Assembly: GCA_011050675.1 (NCBI GenBank)
Contig: DRFI01000007.1
Coordinates: 1-37,952, forward strand
Source of the DNA: Maribacter sp.
Lineage (GTDB): Bacteria; Bacteroidota; Bacteroidia; Flavobacteriales; Flavobacteriaceae
DNA: 37,952 bases
Direction of reading: 5' to 3'
In this document: positions 8,794 to 17,295 of the stretch, piece by piece
Numbering within the stretch: the stretch's first letter is position 1
How the letters are laid out: each line of letters starts with the position of its first letter
Program-made: the position numbers and the translations under genes
Notes under the pieces: model-generated
Database searches by the model: none
What the model was told of the DNA's origin: nothing
The model's input: the letters and a program-made list of their open reading frames with translations, nothing else

Positions 8794-8892
8794 ATGGGTT
8801 TTACAATAACTTTAACGATTATAGGTATGGTATTTGCCATTGATTGGATGAGATTTAGTAATTTTATAGAAGATAATATAGTATATGGATGA
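8794..8892 (+). CDS. Possible 32-residue membrane-like ORF overlapping the clpC start
   Basis: An ATG at 8794 opens 32 codons, MGFTITLTIIGMVFAI then [16 protein letters not shown], ending at TGA 8890-8892. It overlaps the clpC start by 8 nt (ATGGATGA). The first half is hydrophobic and could span a membrane, while the second half is polar. The overlap would allow translational coupling to clpC. Against it: it is short, AT-rich DNA often gives hydrophobic chance ORFs, and a possible clpC promoter (8833-8866) lies inside it. I do not recognise the peptide. Confidence 0.2.
   Translation: MGFTITLTIIGMVFAIDWMRFSNFIEDNIVYG
8833..8866 (+). promoter_or_regulatory. Weak candidate promoter for clpC
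   Basis: TTTG (8833-8836), a 22-nt gap, then TAATTTTA (8859-8866), one mismatch from TAnnTTTG. It would start transcription only about 12-15 nt before the clpC ATG. The rest of the 259-bp gyrA/clpC divergent region (8626-8884) shows no full consensus on either strand. Confidence 0.25.
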
Positions 8893-11437
8893 TAATTTTT
8901 CCCCAAGAGTAAAGGATGTAATTGCTTATAGCAAGGAGGAAGCATTACGACTTGGTCACGATTTTATCGGTACCGAGCACCTCATGCTAGGGCTTCTTAG
9001 AGACGGAAACGGGAAGGCCATAAGTATTTTAGATGCTTTGGAAGTTGATTTAGAACATTTACGAAGAAAAGTAGAAATTCTTAGTCCTTCTAACCCTAAC
9101 GCCAGTGGCGTACAAAAGGATAAAAAGAACTTACATTTAACGAGACAAGCAGAACGTGCCTTAAAAACAACATTTTTAGAAGCGAAACTTTTTCAAAGCT
9201 CTTCTATAAATACTGCGCACCTTTTACTTTGTATTCTTAGAAATGAAAATGACCCGACCACAAAGCTTTTACATAAACTAAAAGTAGATTATGACGGCGT
9301 TAAAGAACAGTTTAAATTTATGATTACAAGTGACGACGATATGGTAGACGGCCCTACGGCCGAATCCTTTCCAAGTGATTCTGAAGATGCAAATGAAGGA
9401 AAAGAAAGCACTTTTGGTGCTGCCTCTAGCCAGAAAGGTGCTAAAAAATCTAAAACTCCTGTTTTAGATAACTTCGGTAGAGACCTCACCCAAATGGCAG
9501 AGGAAAATAAATTAGACCCTGTTGTTGGTAGAGAAAAAGAAATTGAAAGAGTTTCTCAAATTCTTAGCCGAAGAAAAAAGAACAACCCGTTATTAATTGG
9601 TGAACCAGGTGTTGGTAAAAGTGCAATTGCCGAAGGATTGGCATTGCGCATCATCGATAAGAAAGTTTCAAGAATTCTTTATAATAAAAGAGTAGTTACA
9701 CTTGATCTTGCTTCTTTAGTTGCCGGTACAAAATACCGCGGACAGTTTGAAGAGCGAATGAAAGCTGTAATGAACGAGCTTGAAAAAAATGACGATGTTA
9801 TTTTGTTTATTGATGAGATACATACTATTGTTGGTGCAGGTGGAGCTACAGGTAGCTTAGATGCTTCTAACATGTTTAAACCAGCATTGGCAAGAGGTGA
9901 AATTCAATGTATTGGTGCTACCACTTTAGATGAATACAGACAGTATATTGAAAAAGATGGTGCCTTAGAAAGACGTTTTCAAAAAGTAATTGTTGAACCA
10001 ACAACTGTTGATGAAACAATTGAAATTTTACATAATATAAAAGGTAAGTACGAAGATCACCATAATGTAACCTATACCGACGAAGCTATTGAAGCTTGTG
10101 TTAAATTGACAAATAGGTACATGACGGATCGTTTTTTACCTGACAAAGCTATTGATGCTCTAGATGAAGCTGGATCTCGTGTGCATATCGTTAATATGGA
10201 CGTTCCAAAACAAATACTTGAATTGGAAAAGAAATTGGAAGATGTACGTGAACTAAAGAACAGCGTAGTTAAGAAGCAGAAATATGAGGAAGCAGCAAAA
10301 CTACGTGATGACGAGAAAGGTTTAGAAAAGGATCTCGCCATAGCTCAAGAGCGTTGGGAAGACGACAGTAAGCTTAATAAGGAAACTGTTAGCGAAGATA
10401 ATGTTGCTGATGTTGTTTCTATGATGAGCGGAATTCCTGTTAATAGAATTGCACAAACAGAAAGTAATAAACTTGCTGGATTACCTGATTTAATAAAATC
10501 AAATGTAATTGGTCAAGATGATGCTGTTGCCAAAGTGTCTAAAGCAATTCAACGAAATAGAGCAGGACTTAAGGATCCAAACAAGCCTATTGGTTCGTTT
10601 ATCTTCTTAGGACAAACTGGTGTTGGTAAAACTCAGCTTGCAAAAGTATTGGCTAAAGAGCTTTTTGACTCTGAAGATGCACTTATTCGTATAGATATGA
10701 GTGAGTACATGGAGAAATTCGCAATCTCTAGATTAGTTGGTGCACCTCCAGGATACGTTGGTTATGAAGAAGGTGGTCAACTTACCGAAAAAGTAAGAAG
10801 AAAACCTTATTCTGTAATACTTTTAGATGAAGTTGAAAAAGCGCATCCTGATGTGTTCAATATGCTTTTACAAGTATTAGATGATGGTTTCTTAACAGAT
10901 AGTCTTGGTCGTAAAATCGATTTTAGAAATACGATTATCATAATGACCTCTAACATTGGAGCCAGACAATTGAAAGATTTTGGTCAAGGTGTTGGTTTTG
11001 GTACTTCAGCTAAAAAATCTCAAGAAGATTCACATCAGAAAGGGGTTATTGAAAATGCTTTAAAGAAAGCCTTTGCTCCTGAATTCTTAAATAGAATTGA
11101 TGATGTAATTGTATTCAATGCTTTAGAAAGAGAAGATATTCATAAGATTATTGATATTGAATTAGCTAAGCTTTACAAAAGAATCAAGGATATTGGTTAT
11201 CACTTGAATCTTACAGATGAGGCTAAAGACTATATCGCTGAGAAAGGCTTTGATAAACAATATGGAGCCAGACCTCTTAAAAGAGCTATTCAGAAGTACA
11301 TTGAAGATGCACTAGCAGAAGAAATAGTGAATTCTAAACTTAAAGAAGGTGACAGTATTTATATTGAGCTTGATAAGAAAAGTGATGAATTGACTATTAA
11401 AATAGAAAAAGCAGAAGAAGAATCTCCTAAAACATAG
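8885..11437 (+). CDS. clpC: ClpC-type AAA+ chaperone / Clp protease ATPase subunit
   Basis: This 850-residue Hsp100 unfoldase feeds substrates to the ClpP protease. Domains in order: two Clp_N repeats (about 5-145; [42 protein letters not shown]), a charged linker (150-195), AAA+ module 1 with Walker A GEPGVGKS (239-246) and Walker [10 protein letters not shown], a UVR-like coiled segment ([20 protein letters not shown], roughly 455-490) that distinguishes ClpC from ClpA and ClpB, AAA+ module 2 with Walker A GQTGVGKT and sensor region, and a ClpB_D2-small C-terminal domain ([11 protein letters not shown]). Length is normal. The ATG is 8 nt inside the end of a possible short ORF. A strong terminator follows after 24 bp, so it seems to be a single-gene unit. 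Confidence 0.95.
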   Translation: MDDNFSPRVKDVIAYSKEEALRLGHDFIGTEHLMLGLLRDGNGKAISILDALEVDLEHLRRKVEILSPSNPNASGVQKDKKNLHLTRQAERALKTTFLEAKLFQSSSINTAHLLLCILRNENDPTTKLLHKLKVDYDGVKEQFKFMITSDDDMVDGPTAESFPSDSEDANEGKESTFGAASSQKGAKKSKTPVLDNFGRDLTQMAEENKLDPVVGREKEIERVSQILSRRKKNNPLLIGEPGVGKSAIAEGLALRIIDKKVSRILYNKRVVTLDLASLVAGTKYRGQFEERMKAVMNELEKNDDVILFIDEIHTIVGAGGATGSLDASNMFKPALARGEIQCIGATTLDEYRQYIEKDGALERRFQKVIVEPTTVDETIEILHNIKGKYEDHHNVTYTDEAIEACVKLTNRYMTDRFLPDKAIDALDEAGSRVHIVNMDVPKQILELEKKLEDVRELKNSVVKKQKYEEAAKLRDDEKGLEKDLAIAQERWEDDSKLNKETVSEDNVADVVSMMSGIPVNRIAQTESNKLAGLPDLIKSNVIGQDDAVAKVSKAIQRNRAGLKDPNKPIGSFIFLGQTGVGKTQLAKVLAKELFDSEDALIRIDMSEYMEKFAISRLVGAPPGYVGYEEGGQLTEKVRRKPYSVILLDEVEKAHPDVFNMLLQVLDDGFLTDSLGRKIDFRNTIIIMTSNIGARQLKDFGQGVGFGTSAKKSQEDSHQKGVIENALKKAFAPEFLNRIDDVIVFNALEREDIHKIIDIELAKLYKRIKDIGYHLNLTDEAKDYIAEKGFDKQYGARPLKRAIQKYIEDALAEEIVNSKLKEGDSIYIELDKKSDELTIKIEKAEEESPKT

Positions 11438-11461
11438 AGATTTACACTTTTTTAAATAAAT

Positions 11462-11490
11462 AAAAGGAGCCCTACATTGGGCTCCTTTTT
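11462..11490 (+). terminator. Rho-independent terminator of clpC
   Basis: A hairpin with arms AAAAGGAGCCC and GGGCTCCTTTT around the loop TACATT, followed by a further T, 24 bp after the clpC stop codon. No gene converges on it. Confidence 0.88.
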
Positions 11491-11556
11491 CGTACAATTT
11501 ATTTTTTAATGTAAGAATACAAATACACTCAATAGTAGCCATACGCAGTATGAACG

Positions 11557-11614
11557 ATATTTTCGCGTTTAAACTAAAAATTTACCTCAATAATGTAGTT
11601 CAGTATATTTTCGC
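11557..11614 (+). repeat. Direct repeat ATATTTTCGC upstream of the 132-residue gene
   Basis: ATATTTTCGC occurs at 11557-11566 and 11605-11614, 48 bp apart start to start, both upstream of the ATG at 11644. The second copy is inside TATATTTT, one base off the TAnnTTTG -7 element. They may be a tandem promoter pair or a regulator site. Function unknown. Confidence 0.3.
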
Positions 11615-11643
11615 TTCAGACATACTATATTAATACGAAGAGA

Positions 11644-12042
11644 ATGAAAGTTGGATCTACCAAGAAGAAGGTAATTGTAAGAGAGTACGAATTAGAAACA
11701 GGAAAAATTCAAGTATATGAGAATTACATGGTATCGATTTTTGACGAGGGGGCTACACTAACCCTTGAAAGAGCTTATCAAATTATTGGAATATCTGAAA
11801 TTCACTTTAGAGATAGAAACTTCGGTTTCATTAGTCTACGTAAACACTCGTTTGCAATTGACCCTACCATATACAATTATCTAAAACAGTTAGACAACCT
11901 TAAAGCTTTTGCTATTGTATCGGTTAAAGAGATAGATATGCATAACTTTAAGATTGAAAAATTGTTCTATAAAAAATCAATGAAGTTTTTCATTGAATAT
12001 GACAATGCTCTTAAATGGGTTAAAAGAAGAGTTAACTCTTAA
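11644..12042 (+). CDS. Conserved-looking hypothetical protein, possibly STAS/SpoIIAA-like fold
   Basis: This 132-residue protein has no signal peptide or membrane segment. It alternates short beta strands with helices and ends in EYDNALKWVKRR, which resembles the C-terminal helix with a D-x-A-x-x-W pattern found in small SpoIIAA/STAS-SEC14-like proteins of Bacteroidota. The middle (FGFISLRKHSFAIDPTIYNY and FAIVSVKEI) would also fit such an alpha/beta fold. I do not recognise a catalytic motif and assign no function. It has its own upstream region of 150 bp and converges on nnr with only 13 bp between the two stop codons, with no clear terminator between them. Confidence 0.6.
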   Translation: MKVGSTKKKVIVREYELETGKIQVYENYMVSIFDEGATLTLERAYQIIGISEIHFRDRNFGFISLRKHSFAIDPTIYNYLKQLDNLKAFAIVSVKEIDMHNFKIEKLFYKKSMKFFIEYDNALKWVKRRVNS

Positions 12043-12055
12043 TAAGTAATTTTAT

Positions 12056-13597
12056 TTATTTATTTTCTTCTTCTACCACGGGCTGCTCAGGTAGCTTAAA
12101 CATATCTAAATAAGCATCGGCAAGATTATCAATAATATGAGAGGCTGTCAATGATTGAAAACCTGTAGATTCAACTGCAATATCTCCAGCTCTACCATGC
12201 AAGTAGACTCCAAATATTGCAGCATCTAAAGCAGCATATCCTTGCGCTCGAAGTCCCGTTATTACTCCAGTTAACGCATCACCACTACCAGCGGTTGCCA
12301 AACCAGGATTTCCAGTTGTATTTACATATCCTTTTTCATTATGTACAATTATAGTATGTGCGCCTTTAATGACTACAATACATTTATACTTTTTTGAAAA
12401 CTTCTTAACCTTACTAAGCTTTTCAAAATCATCTTTCCATTTTCCTATCAATCGTTCCAACTCTTTTGGGTGCGGAGTCAAAATAGAATCTTCAGGTATG
12501 TTTTTTAATAATTCTTTATTTTCAGAAAGAATATTAAGCGCATCTGCGTCTATCACTAAAGGCAATTTATTACCTTTTAAAAAATTGGTTAAAGCACTTG
12601 TTGTTGCTTTAGTGGTCCCCATACCAATTCCTATACCTACCAGAGTTGGTTTTATATCGAATTTTATATTGGTAAGTTCATTTTCATCTACATCTGTAAG
12701 CACCATAATTTCAGGCAAAGAAGTCTGAAGAATAGTATATCCTATTTTAGGAATATATGAGGTCACTAATCCGCTACCTGCTTGAAGAGCGGCTTTAGAT
12801 GATAGACATACCGATCCTATTTTTCCATAACTACCGCCTACTATCAAAGAATGTCCATACGTACCTTTATGTCCATATTTCTCTCGAGGTTTATAAAGAG
12901 TCAATACTTCATTTTTACCAATAAGCTCGTAATCCGTTTCGGTTGCCTTTAAATATTCTGGATCTAAACCAATATCTAAAACCTCCCATTGTTCTATAAA
13001 CGGTCCGGTTTCGGGTAAGAAAAAAACCAATTTTGGTGTTTGAAAACTTAAAACAAAATTTGACTTGATAATAGAGTTTACATCCTTAGGACCTTGATCC
13101 GTAAATAACCCTGACGGGATATCTATTGACAAAATAAAGGCTTGAGAATCATTTAAGTGTTGAATTACTTTAGACACCCAAGCATCTGGTGTTCTATTTA
13201 AGCCTATTCCAAATATTCCATCAACAATGATATCTTCCTTACCTATTTCAGGTAATACATCATCACAATTCATAAAATTAGGCCAAACCTTTCTATCTTT
13301 TAATCTGTCTAGGTTAATTAAAAAATCTTTCGATCGTTTTTCACTGTAGTTTATAACATACACTTCTATATTGTAACCATGATCTACCAGATGTCTAGCA
13401 AGAGCAATACCATCGCCACCATTATTACCGATACCACAAAACAAATGTATTTTTACAGGAGCACCTTGCATACGTAAATGCATCCAATTAAAGAGTTGCA
13501 AAGCTGCACGCTCCATTAATTCGTTACTTCCTATTTCTTCTTTTTTAATAGAAATCTGATCTGCTTTATAAATCTGTTTTGCACTATATAATTTCAT
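12056..13597 (-). CDS. nnr: Bifunctional NAD(P)HX repair enzyme (epimerase + ADP-dependent dehydratase)
   Basis: This 513-residue protein repairs damaged, hydrated NADH and NADPH. The N-terminal YjeF_N/NnrE domain (about 1-215) epimerises the S and R hydrates. It shows the nucleotide-loop GIGNNGGDG (55-63), IVDGIFGIGLNR and the SIDIPSGL turn. The C-terminal carbohydrate-kinase-like NnrD domain (about 235-500) dehydrates the S form using ADP. It shows VGGSYGKIGS, TPHPKELERL and the anion-hole/catalytic GNPGLATAGSGDALTG near 430-445. The fusion order is the usual bacterial one. The start MKLYSAKQIYKAD is the family's standard beginning. The gene diverges from the thr operon and probably shares its regulatory region (13598-13702). 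Confidence 0.95.
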   Translation of the reverse strand: MKLYSAKQIYKADQISIKKEEIGSNELMERAALQLFNWMHLRMQGAPVKIHLFCGIGNNGGDGIALARHLVDHGYNIEVYVINYSEKRSKDFLINLDRLKDRKVWPNFMNCDDVLPEIGKEDIIVDGIFGIGLNRTPDAWVSKVIQHLNDSQAFILSIDIPSGLFTDQGPKDVNSIIKSNFVLSFQTPKLVFFLPETGPFIEQWEVLDIGLDPEYLKATETDYELIGKNEVLTLYKPREKYGHKGTYGHSLIVGGSYGKIGSVCLSSKAALQAGSGLVTSYIPKIGYTILQTSLPEIMVLTDVDENELTNIKFDIKPTLVGIGIGMGTTKATTSALTNFLKGNKLPLVIDADALNILSENKELLKNIPEDSILTPHPKELERLIGKWKDDFEKLSKVKKFSKKYKCIVVIKGAHTIIVHNEKGYVNTTGNPGLATAGSGDALTGVITGLRAQGYAALDAAIFGVYLHGRAGDIAVESTGFQSLTASHIIDNLADAYLDMFKLPEQPVVEEENK

Positions 13598-13652
13598 TCT
13601 TTATTTTTTTTACATCTAAAACCTAACGATTCCGTAAAAAATTGTACAATCA

Positions 13653-13683
13653 TTTGTTTAGGATACCAAATGTACTACTTTTG
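13653..13683 (+). promoter_or_regulatory. Promoter of the thr operon
   Basis: TTTG at 13653-13656, a gap of exactly 19 nt, then TACTTTTG at 13676-13683. This is a complete match to the Bacteroidota consensus TTTG-N19-TAnnTTTG. Transcription should start near 13688-13692, giving a leader of about 175 nt before thrA that contains the small ORF at 13703-13795. It is the best promoter in the window. Confidence 0.75.
13667..13674 (-). promoter_or_regulatory. Possible -7 element for nnr
   Basis: The minus strand reads TACATTTG, a full TAnnTTTG match, 70 bp upstream of the nnr ATG. It abuts the thr -7 element (13676-13683), so the two divergent promoters would exclude each other. The nearest upstream TTG (13689-13691) is at 14 nt, too close for a standard -33. 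Confidence 0.35.
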
Positions 13684-13702
13684 ATTTTCAACCATTAGTA
13701 TT

Positions 13703-13795
13703 ATGGACTGCTATAAAACAGACATAAAATTCGATTTCACTTCTACTACCATTAACTATGGTTCTACAACTGCATGGTTCACCCCTTGGGGGTAA
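13703..13795 (+). CDS. Threonine-rich leader peptide of the thr operon (30 residues)
   Basis: ATG 13703 to TAA 13793-13795 encodes MDCYKTDIKFDFTSTTINYG followed by STTAWFTPWG. Seven of 30 residues are threonine (6, 13, 15, 16, 22, 23, 27), clustered as TSTT and STT, and there are two isoleucines. It lies between the consensus promoter and thrA, starting about 12 nt after the predicted transcript start. This is the layout of thrL in enterobacteria (Thr/Ile-rich leader before thrABC), so ribosome pausing at Thr codons probably senses charged tRNA-Thr. The last five codons (ACC CCT TGG GGG TAA) themselves form the hairpin ACCCC-TTG-GGGGT, which explains the odd TPWG ending. The sequence is unlike E. 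coli ThrL, so this is recognition by position and composition. Confidence 0.7.
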   Translation: MDCYKTDIKFDFTSTTINYGSTTAWFTPWG

Positions 13796-13806
13796 AAGCT
13801 ATTTTT
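13774..13806 (+). terminator. Candidate attenuator hairpin before thrA
   Basis: ATGG-(3 nt)-ACCCC-TTG-GGGGT-(5 nt)-CTAT can fold as a two-part stem over 13774-13802, running into five Ts (13802-13806). It overlaps the end of the leader ORF and lies 59 bp before thrA. The lower helix is weak and the T-run partly overlaps the stem, so this may be a conditional rather than a strong terminator. Confidence 0.45.
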
Positions 13807-13864
13807 CCTCGTACCTGTGTTTAATTACACCATATCTTAATTACAAAGTCAATATTTCAATAAC

Positions 13865-16306
13865 ATGAAAGTTCTAAAATTTGGTGGTTCATCTGTAGCC
13901 AAACCCGAAAATATAGTTAAAATAAAAAATATAATCTCTAAGTACAATGACCCTATCATTTTGGTTGTTTCTGCTTTAGGAGGTGTAACAGATTTATTGT
14001 TAAAGGCTGGTTTATTAGCTTCTACACAAGACCAATCATACAAAGAAATTTTAACAACATTAGAAGAAAGACATTTATCTACTATAAAAGAATTATTACC
14101 TGTTACTGCTCAAAGCAAAGCACTAAGCAAGGTAAAAAGTGAGTTCAACGTATTGGAAACGTTACTAGAAGGTGCTTTTTTTATTGGAGAAATAACGCCT
14201 AAATTATCTGATAAAATAGTTAGTTACGGTGAGCTTCTCTCATCATATATAATTAGTGAATACCTAATCAGTGAAAAATTAGATGCTGAATTTAAAGACA
14301 GTAGAGAGCTTATTATTACAAATAAGTTGAATGGAAAAAACATGGTGAATTTCACCAAAACCAATACCAACTGTGTAAATTTCTTTAAATCATCTACAAA
14401 GAAAATAACTGTTTGCCCAGGATTTATAGCTACTTCAGAAGATGGTGTATCTACTACATTAGGCAGAGGTGGTTCTGATTATACTGCCGCTATATATGCT
14501 GCAGCTGTAGACGCAGATATTTTAGAAATTTGGACAGATGTTAGTGGTATGTACACGGCTAATCCAAAAATGGTAAAACAAGCAAAAGCGATTCCGCATA
14601 TATCATATGAGGAAGCTATGGAATTATCACATTTTGGTGCCAAAGTACTCTACCCGCCAACGATACAACCTGTATTATCAGAAGGAATATCTATCGTTAT
14701 TAAGAATACTTTTAGTCCTGATGAAGCGGGTACATTAATTACCAAATCTAAGAATGAGAAAGGTAAGACAGTTCGCGGTATAAGCCACATTGGCAACATT
14801 GCACTATTATCTTTAGAAGGTCCAGGAATGGTAGGTATACCAGGTATTTCGAAACGATTTTTTGAAGTTCTTTCTCAGGCAGATATTAGTGTAGTATTAA
14901 TTACCCAAGCTTCTTCCGAGCATTCTATATGTGTAGGTATTTCTGCAGATGATGTAGAAAAAGCTGTAGGCATTGTTAACGAAGCTTTTGAATATGAAAT
15001 CGAAAGAGGTCGTATTAAACAGGTAATACCTGAAAAGGATTTAGCTATTGTTGCATTAGTTGGTGATAACATGAAAAGCCACCAAGGGCTTAGCGGTAAA
15101 ATGTTCAGTACCCTAGGGAAAAACAATGTCAATATTAGAGTAATTGCTCAAGGTGCTTCTGAAAGAAATATTTCGTGCATTATTGATGAAAAAGATGTGA
15201 AAAAAGCCCTGAATGCTTTGCATGAAGAGTTTTTTGAGGAAAACATAAAACAACTAAACCTATTTGTAATGGGTGTTGGTAATGTTGGCGCAAAATTTCT
15301 AGAACAAATTAAAGAGCAAAGAAAATTCTTAAAAGAGAATTTGAAATTGAATATTCGTGTAATAGGAATGTCCAATTCTAGAACTATGCTTTTTGATGAA
15401 AAGGGAATAGACTTAAAAGATTGGTCAACTAAATTAGCTGAAGGTCAAAAAGCAGATAAAGGAAAATTCTTAGAACTAGTAAATAGCTTAAATTTTAGAA
15501 ATAGCATTTTTGTAGACAACACTGCAAGTGAAGATGTTTCAAAAACATACAGCGAATATTTAAGTAATAGTATTTCTGTAGTTACTTGTAATAAAATTGC
15601 ATGCTCTTCTGCTTTCGAAAATTATTCGCATTTAAAATCGTTAGCAAGAACATATAACGCTCCTTTCTTATTTGAAACTAACGTAGGTGCAGGCTTACCA
15701 ATCATAGATACTTTAAAACATCTAATTGCATCTGGAGATAAAATCTTAAAAATTCAGGCGGTTCTTTCAGGAAGTCTAAACTTTGTCTTTAATAATTTCA
15801 ATGATAAAACTACCTTTCATGATGTTGTAAAACAAGCTCAGGAAGAGGGATATACAGAACCTGATCCAAAAATTGATTTAAGTGGAGTTGATGTTATGCG
15901 TAAGATATTGATTTTGGCCCGTGAAAGCGGAAATCAATTGGAAATCAGTGATATTACCAATAATCCTTTCTTACCTGAAGAAAGCTTGAACACAGCCAAC
16001 AATGAAGAGTTCTTTGCTTCTTTAATAAAAAATGAAGCACATTTTCAATCATTATATACGAGTGCTAAAAATGGAGATAGCAAATTGAAATATGTAGCTC
16101 AGTTTGATAATGGAAACGCAAGTGTAGGCTTACAAGAAATACCTAAAGGTCATGATTTCTATAACCTAGAAGGTAGTGATAACATTGTACTATTTTATAC
16201 TGAACGCTACCCTAACCAGCCTATGATTATTAAAGGCGCTGGTGCTGGTGCTGCTGTAACGGCTTCTGGTATATTCGCCGATATTATACGAATTGGTAAT
16301 TTCTAA
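13865..16306 (+). CDS. thrA: Bifunctional aspartokinase / homoserine dehydrogenase
   Basis: This 813-residue fusion catalyses steps 1 and 3 of threonine synthesis: aspartate to aspartyl phosphate, and aspartate semialdehyde to homoserine. The kinase domain (about 1-290) begins with the KFGGSSVA nucleotide loop and includes TLGRGGSDYTA. Two ACT regulatory domains follow (about 310-455; GPGMVGIPGISKRFFEVLSQ and a second starting at IVALVGDNMKSHQGLSGKMF). The Rossmann domain of homoserine dehydrogenase begins near 465 with VMGVGNVGAKFL and continues to NVGAGLPIID, SGSLNFVFNNF and DPKIDLSGVDVMRK. Domain order and length are as in E. coli ThrA/MetL. It is first of thrABC (thrB follows after 23 bp) and sits behind the Thr-rich leader, so threonine regulation is expected both by ACT domains and at transcription. 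Confidence 0.97.
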   Translation: MKVLKFGGSSVAKPENIVKIKNIISKYNDPIILVVSALGGVTDLLLKAGLLASTQDQSYKEILTTLEERHLSTIKELLPVTAQSKALSKVKSEFNVLETLLEGAFFIGEITPKLSDKIVSYGELLSSYIISEYLISEKLDAEFKDSRELIITNKLNGKNMVNFTKTNTNCVNFFKSSTKKITVCPGFIATSEDGVSTTLGRGGSDYTAAIYAAAVDADILEIWTDVSGMYTANPKMVKQAKAIPHISYEEAMELSHFGAKVLYPPTIQPVLSEGISIVIKNTFSPDEAGTLITKSKNEKGKTVRGISHIGNIALLSLEGPGMVGIPGISKRFFEVLSQADISVVLITQASSEHSICVGISADDVEKAVGIVNEAFEYEIERGRIKQVIPEKDLAIVALVGDNMKSHQGLSGKMFSTLGKNNVNIRVIAQGASERNISCIIDEKDVKKALNALHEEFFEENIKQLNLFVMGVGNVGAKFLEQIKEQRKFLKENLKLNIRVIGMSNSRTMLFDEKGIDLKDWSTKLAEGQKADKGKFLELVNSLNFRNSIFVDNTASEDVSKTYSEYLSNSISVVTCNKIACSSAFENYSHLKSLARTYNAPFLFETNVGAGLPIIDTLKHLIASGDKILKIQAVLSGSLNFVFNNFNDKTTFHDVVKQAQEEGYTEPDPKIDLSGVDVMRKILILARESGNQLEISDITNNPFLPEESLNTANNEEFFASLIKNEAHFQSLYTSAKNGDSKLKYVAQFDNGNASVGLQEIPKGHDFYNLEGSDNIVLFYTERYPNQPMIIKGAGAGAAVTASGIFADIIRIGNF

Positions 16307-16329
16307 ACTTCATAACAAGAACATTCATT

Positions 16330-17256
16330 ATGAACCAAAACGAAATTAAAGTCTTTTGCCCTGCAACGGTCGCAAACGTTTCATGCGGGTTTGATGTTCT
16401 AGGTGTTGCCCTAGACTCGGTCGGTGATGAAATGGTCGTTAGAAAAGTGGCACAAAAAGGCATTAGGATTACTAAACTTACTGGGCAAGATTTACCAAAA
16501 GAAACCCTAAATAATGTAGCGGGAGTTGCCGGTAATGCTTTTTTATTGGCTTCGGATTATGATGGCGGATTTGAAATTGAAATTGATAAAAAAATAAAAC
16601 CAGGTAGTGGTATTGGTAGTAGCGCCGCTAGTTCTGCTGGGGCTGTTTGGGCAATGAACCATTTATTAGGCAACCCATTCAGTAAGACGGAATTGGTAAA
16701 ATTCGCTATGGAAGGTGAACGTTTAGCAAGTGATGTCGCCCATGCCGACAATGTAGCCCCTGCCCTATTTGGTGGTTTTACATTGGTACGCAGCTACAAT
16801 CCGTTAGATATCATTGCTATTCCTGCACCAACAGAATTGTATGTTACAATAATACATCCGCAGATAGAAATAAAAACTTCAGATTCCAGAAAAATTTTGA
16901 AAACCACAATTTCAATGGAAACTGGCATTAAACAATGGGGAAATGTGGGCGGTTTAGTTGCTGGATTATTCAAAGAAGACTATGAATTAATTGGTCGATC
17001 TTTAGAAGATCATATTGTAGAACCTATTCGTTCTATTTTGATACCTGGTTTTGACGAGGTAAAAAAAGTATCTATCGAAGCTGGTGCCTTGGGATCTGGT
17101 ATTTCAGGATCTGGACCATCAATATTCGCTTTTAGTCAAGGAAACGAAACAGCATTAAAAGTTGGAAATGCAATGAAAACAGTTTACGATAAAATTGGCA
17201 TAGCTTACGAAATACATGTTTCAAAAATTAATATGGAAGGCGTTAAACTTTTATAA
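16330..17256 (+). CDS. thrB: Homoserine kinase
   Basis: This 308-residue GHMP kinase phosphorylates homoserine to O-phosphohomoserine in the cytosol. The ATP-binding motif PGSGIGSSAA (91-100) is intact. The N-terminal PATVANVSCGFDVLG and the C-terminal ALGSGISGSGPSIFAF glycine-rich loop are characteristic of ThrB rather than other GHMP kinases. Length is normal. It lies 23 bp after thrA and 39 bp before thrC, with no internal promoter or terminator seen, so it is read as the middle gene of the operon. Confidence 0.97.
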   Translation: MNQNEIKVFCPATVANVSCGFDVLGVALDSVGDEMVVRKVAQKGIRITKLTGQDLPKETLNNVAGVAGNAFLLASDYDGGFEIEIDKKIKPGSGIGSSAASSAGAVWAMNHLLGNPFSKTELVKFAMEGERLASDVAHADNVAPALFGGFTLVRSYNPLDIIAIPAPTELYVTIIHPQIEIKTSDSRKILKTTISMETGIKQWGNVGGLVAGLFKEDYELIGRSLEDHIVEPIRSILIPGFDEVKKVSIEAGALGSGISGSGPSIFAFSQGNETALKVGNAMKTVYDKIGIAYEIHVSKINMEGVKLL

Positions 17257-17295
17257 GTTTAGAGGCATATACCTATAACAGTAAAAATATTCAGT

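Noticed and set aside
13652..13672. CATTTG...CAAATG inverted repeat as a thr attenuator stem
   Set aside because: It lies upstream of the predicted transcription start and is better explained by the plus-strand -33 and the minus-strand -7 elements.
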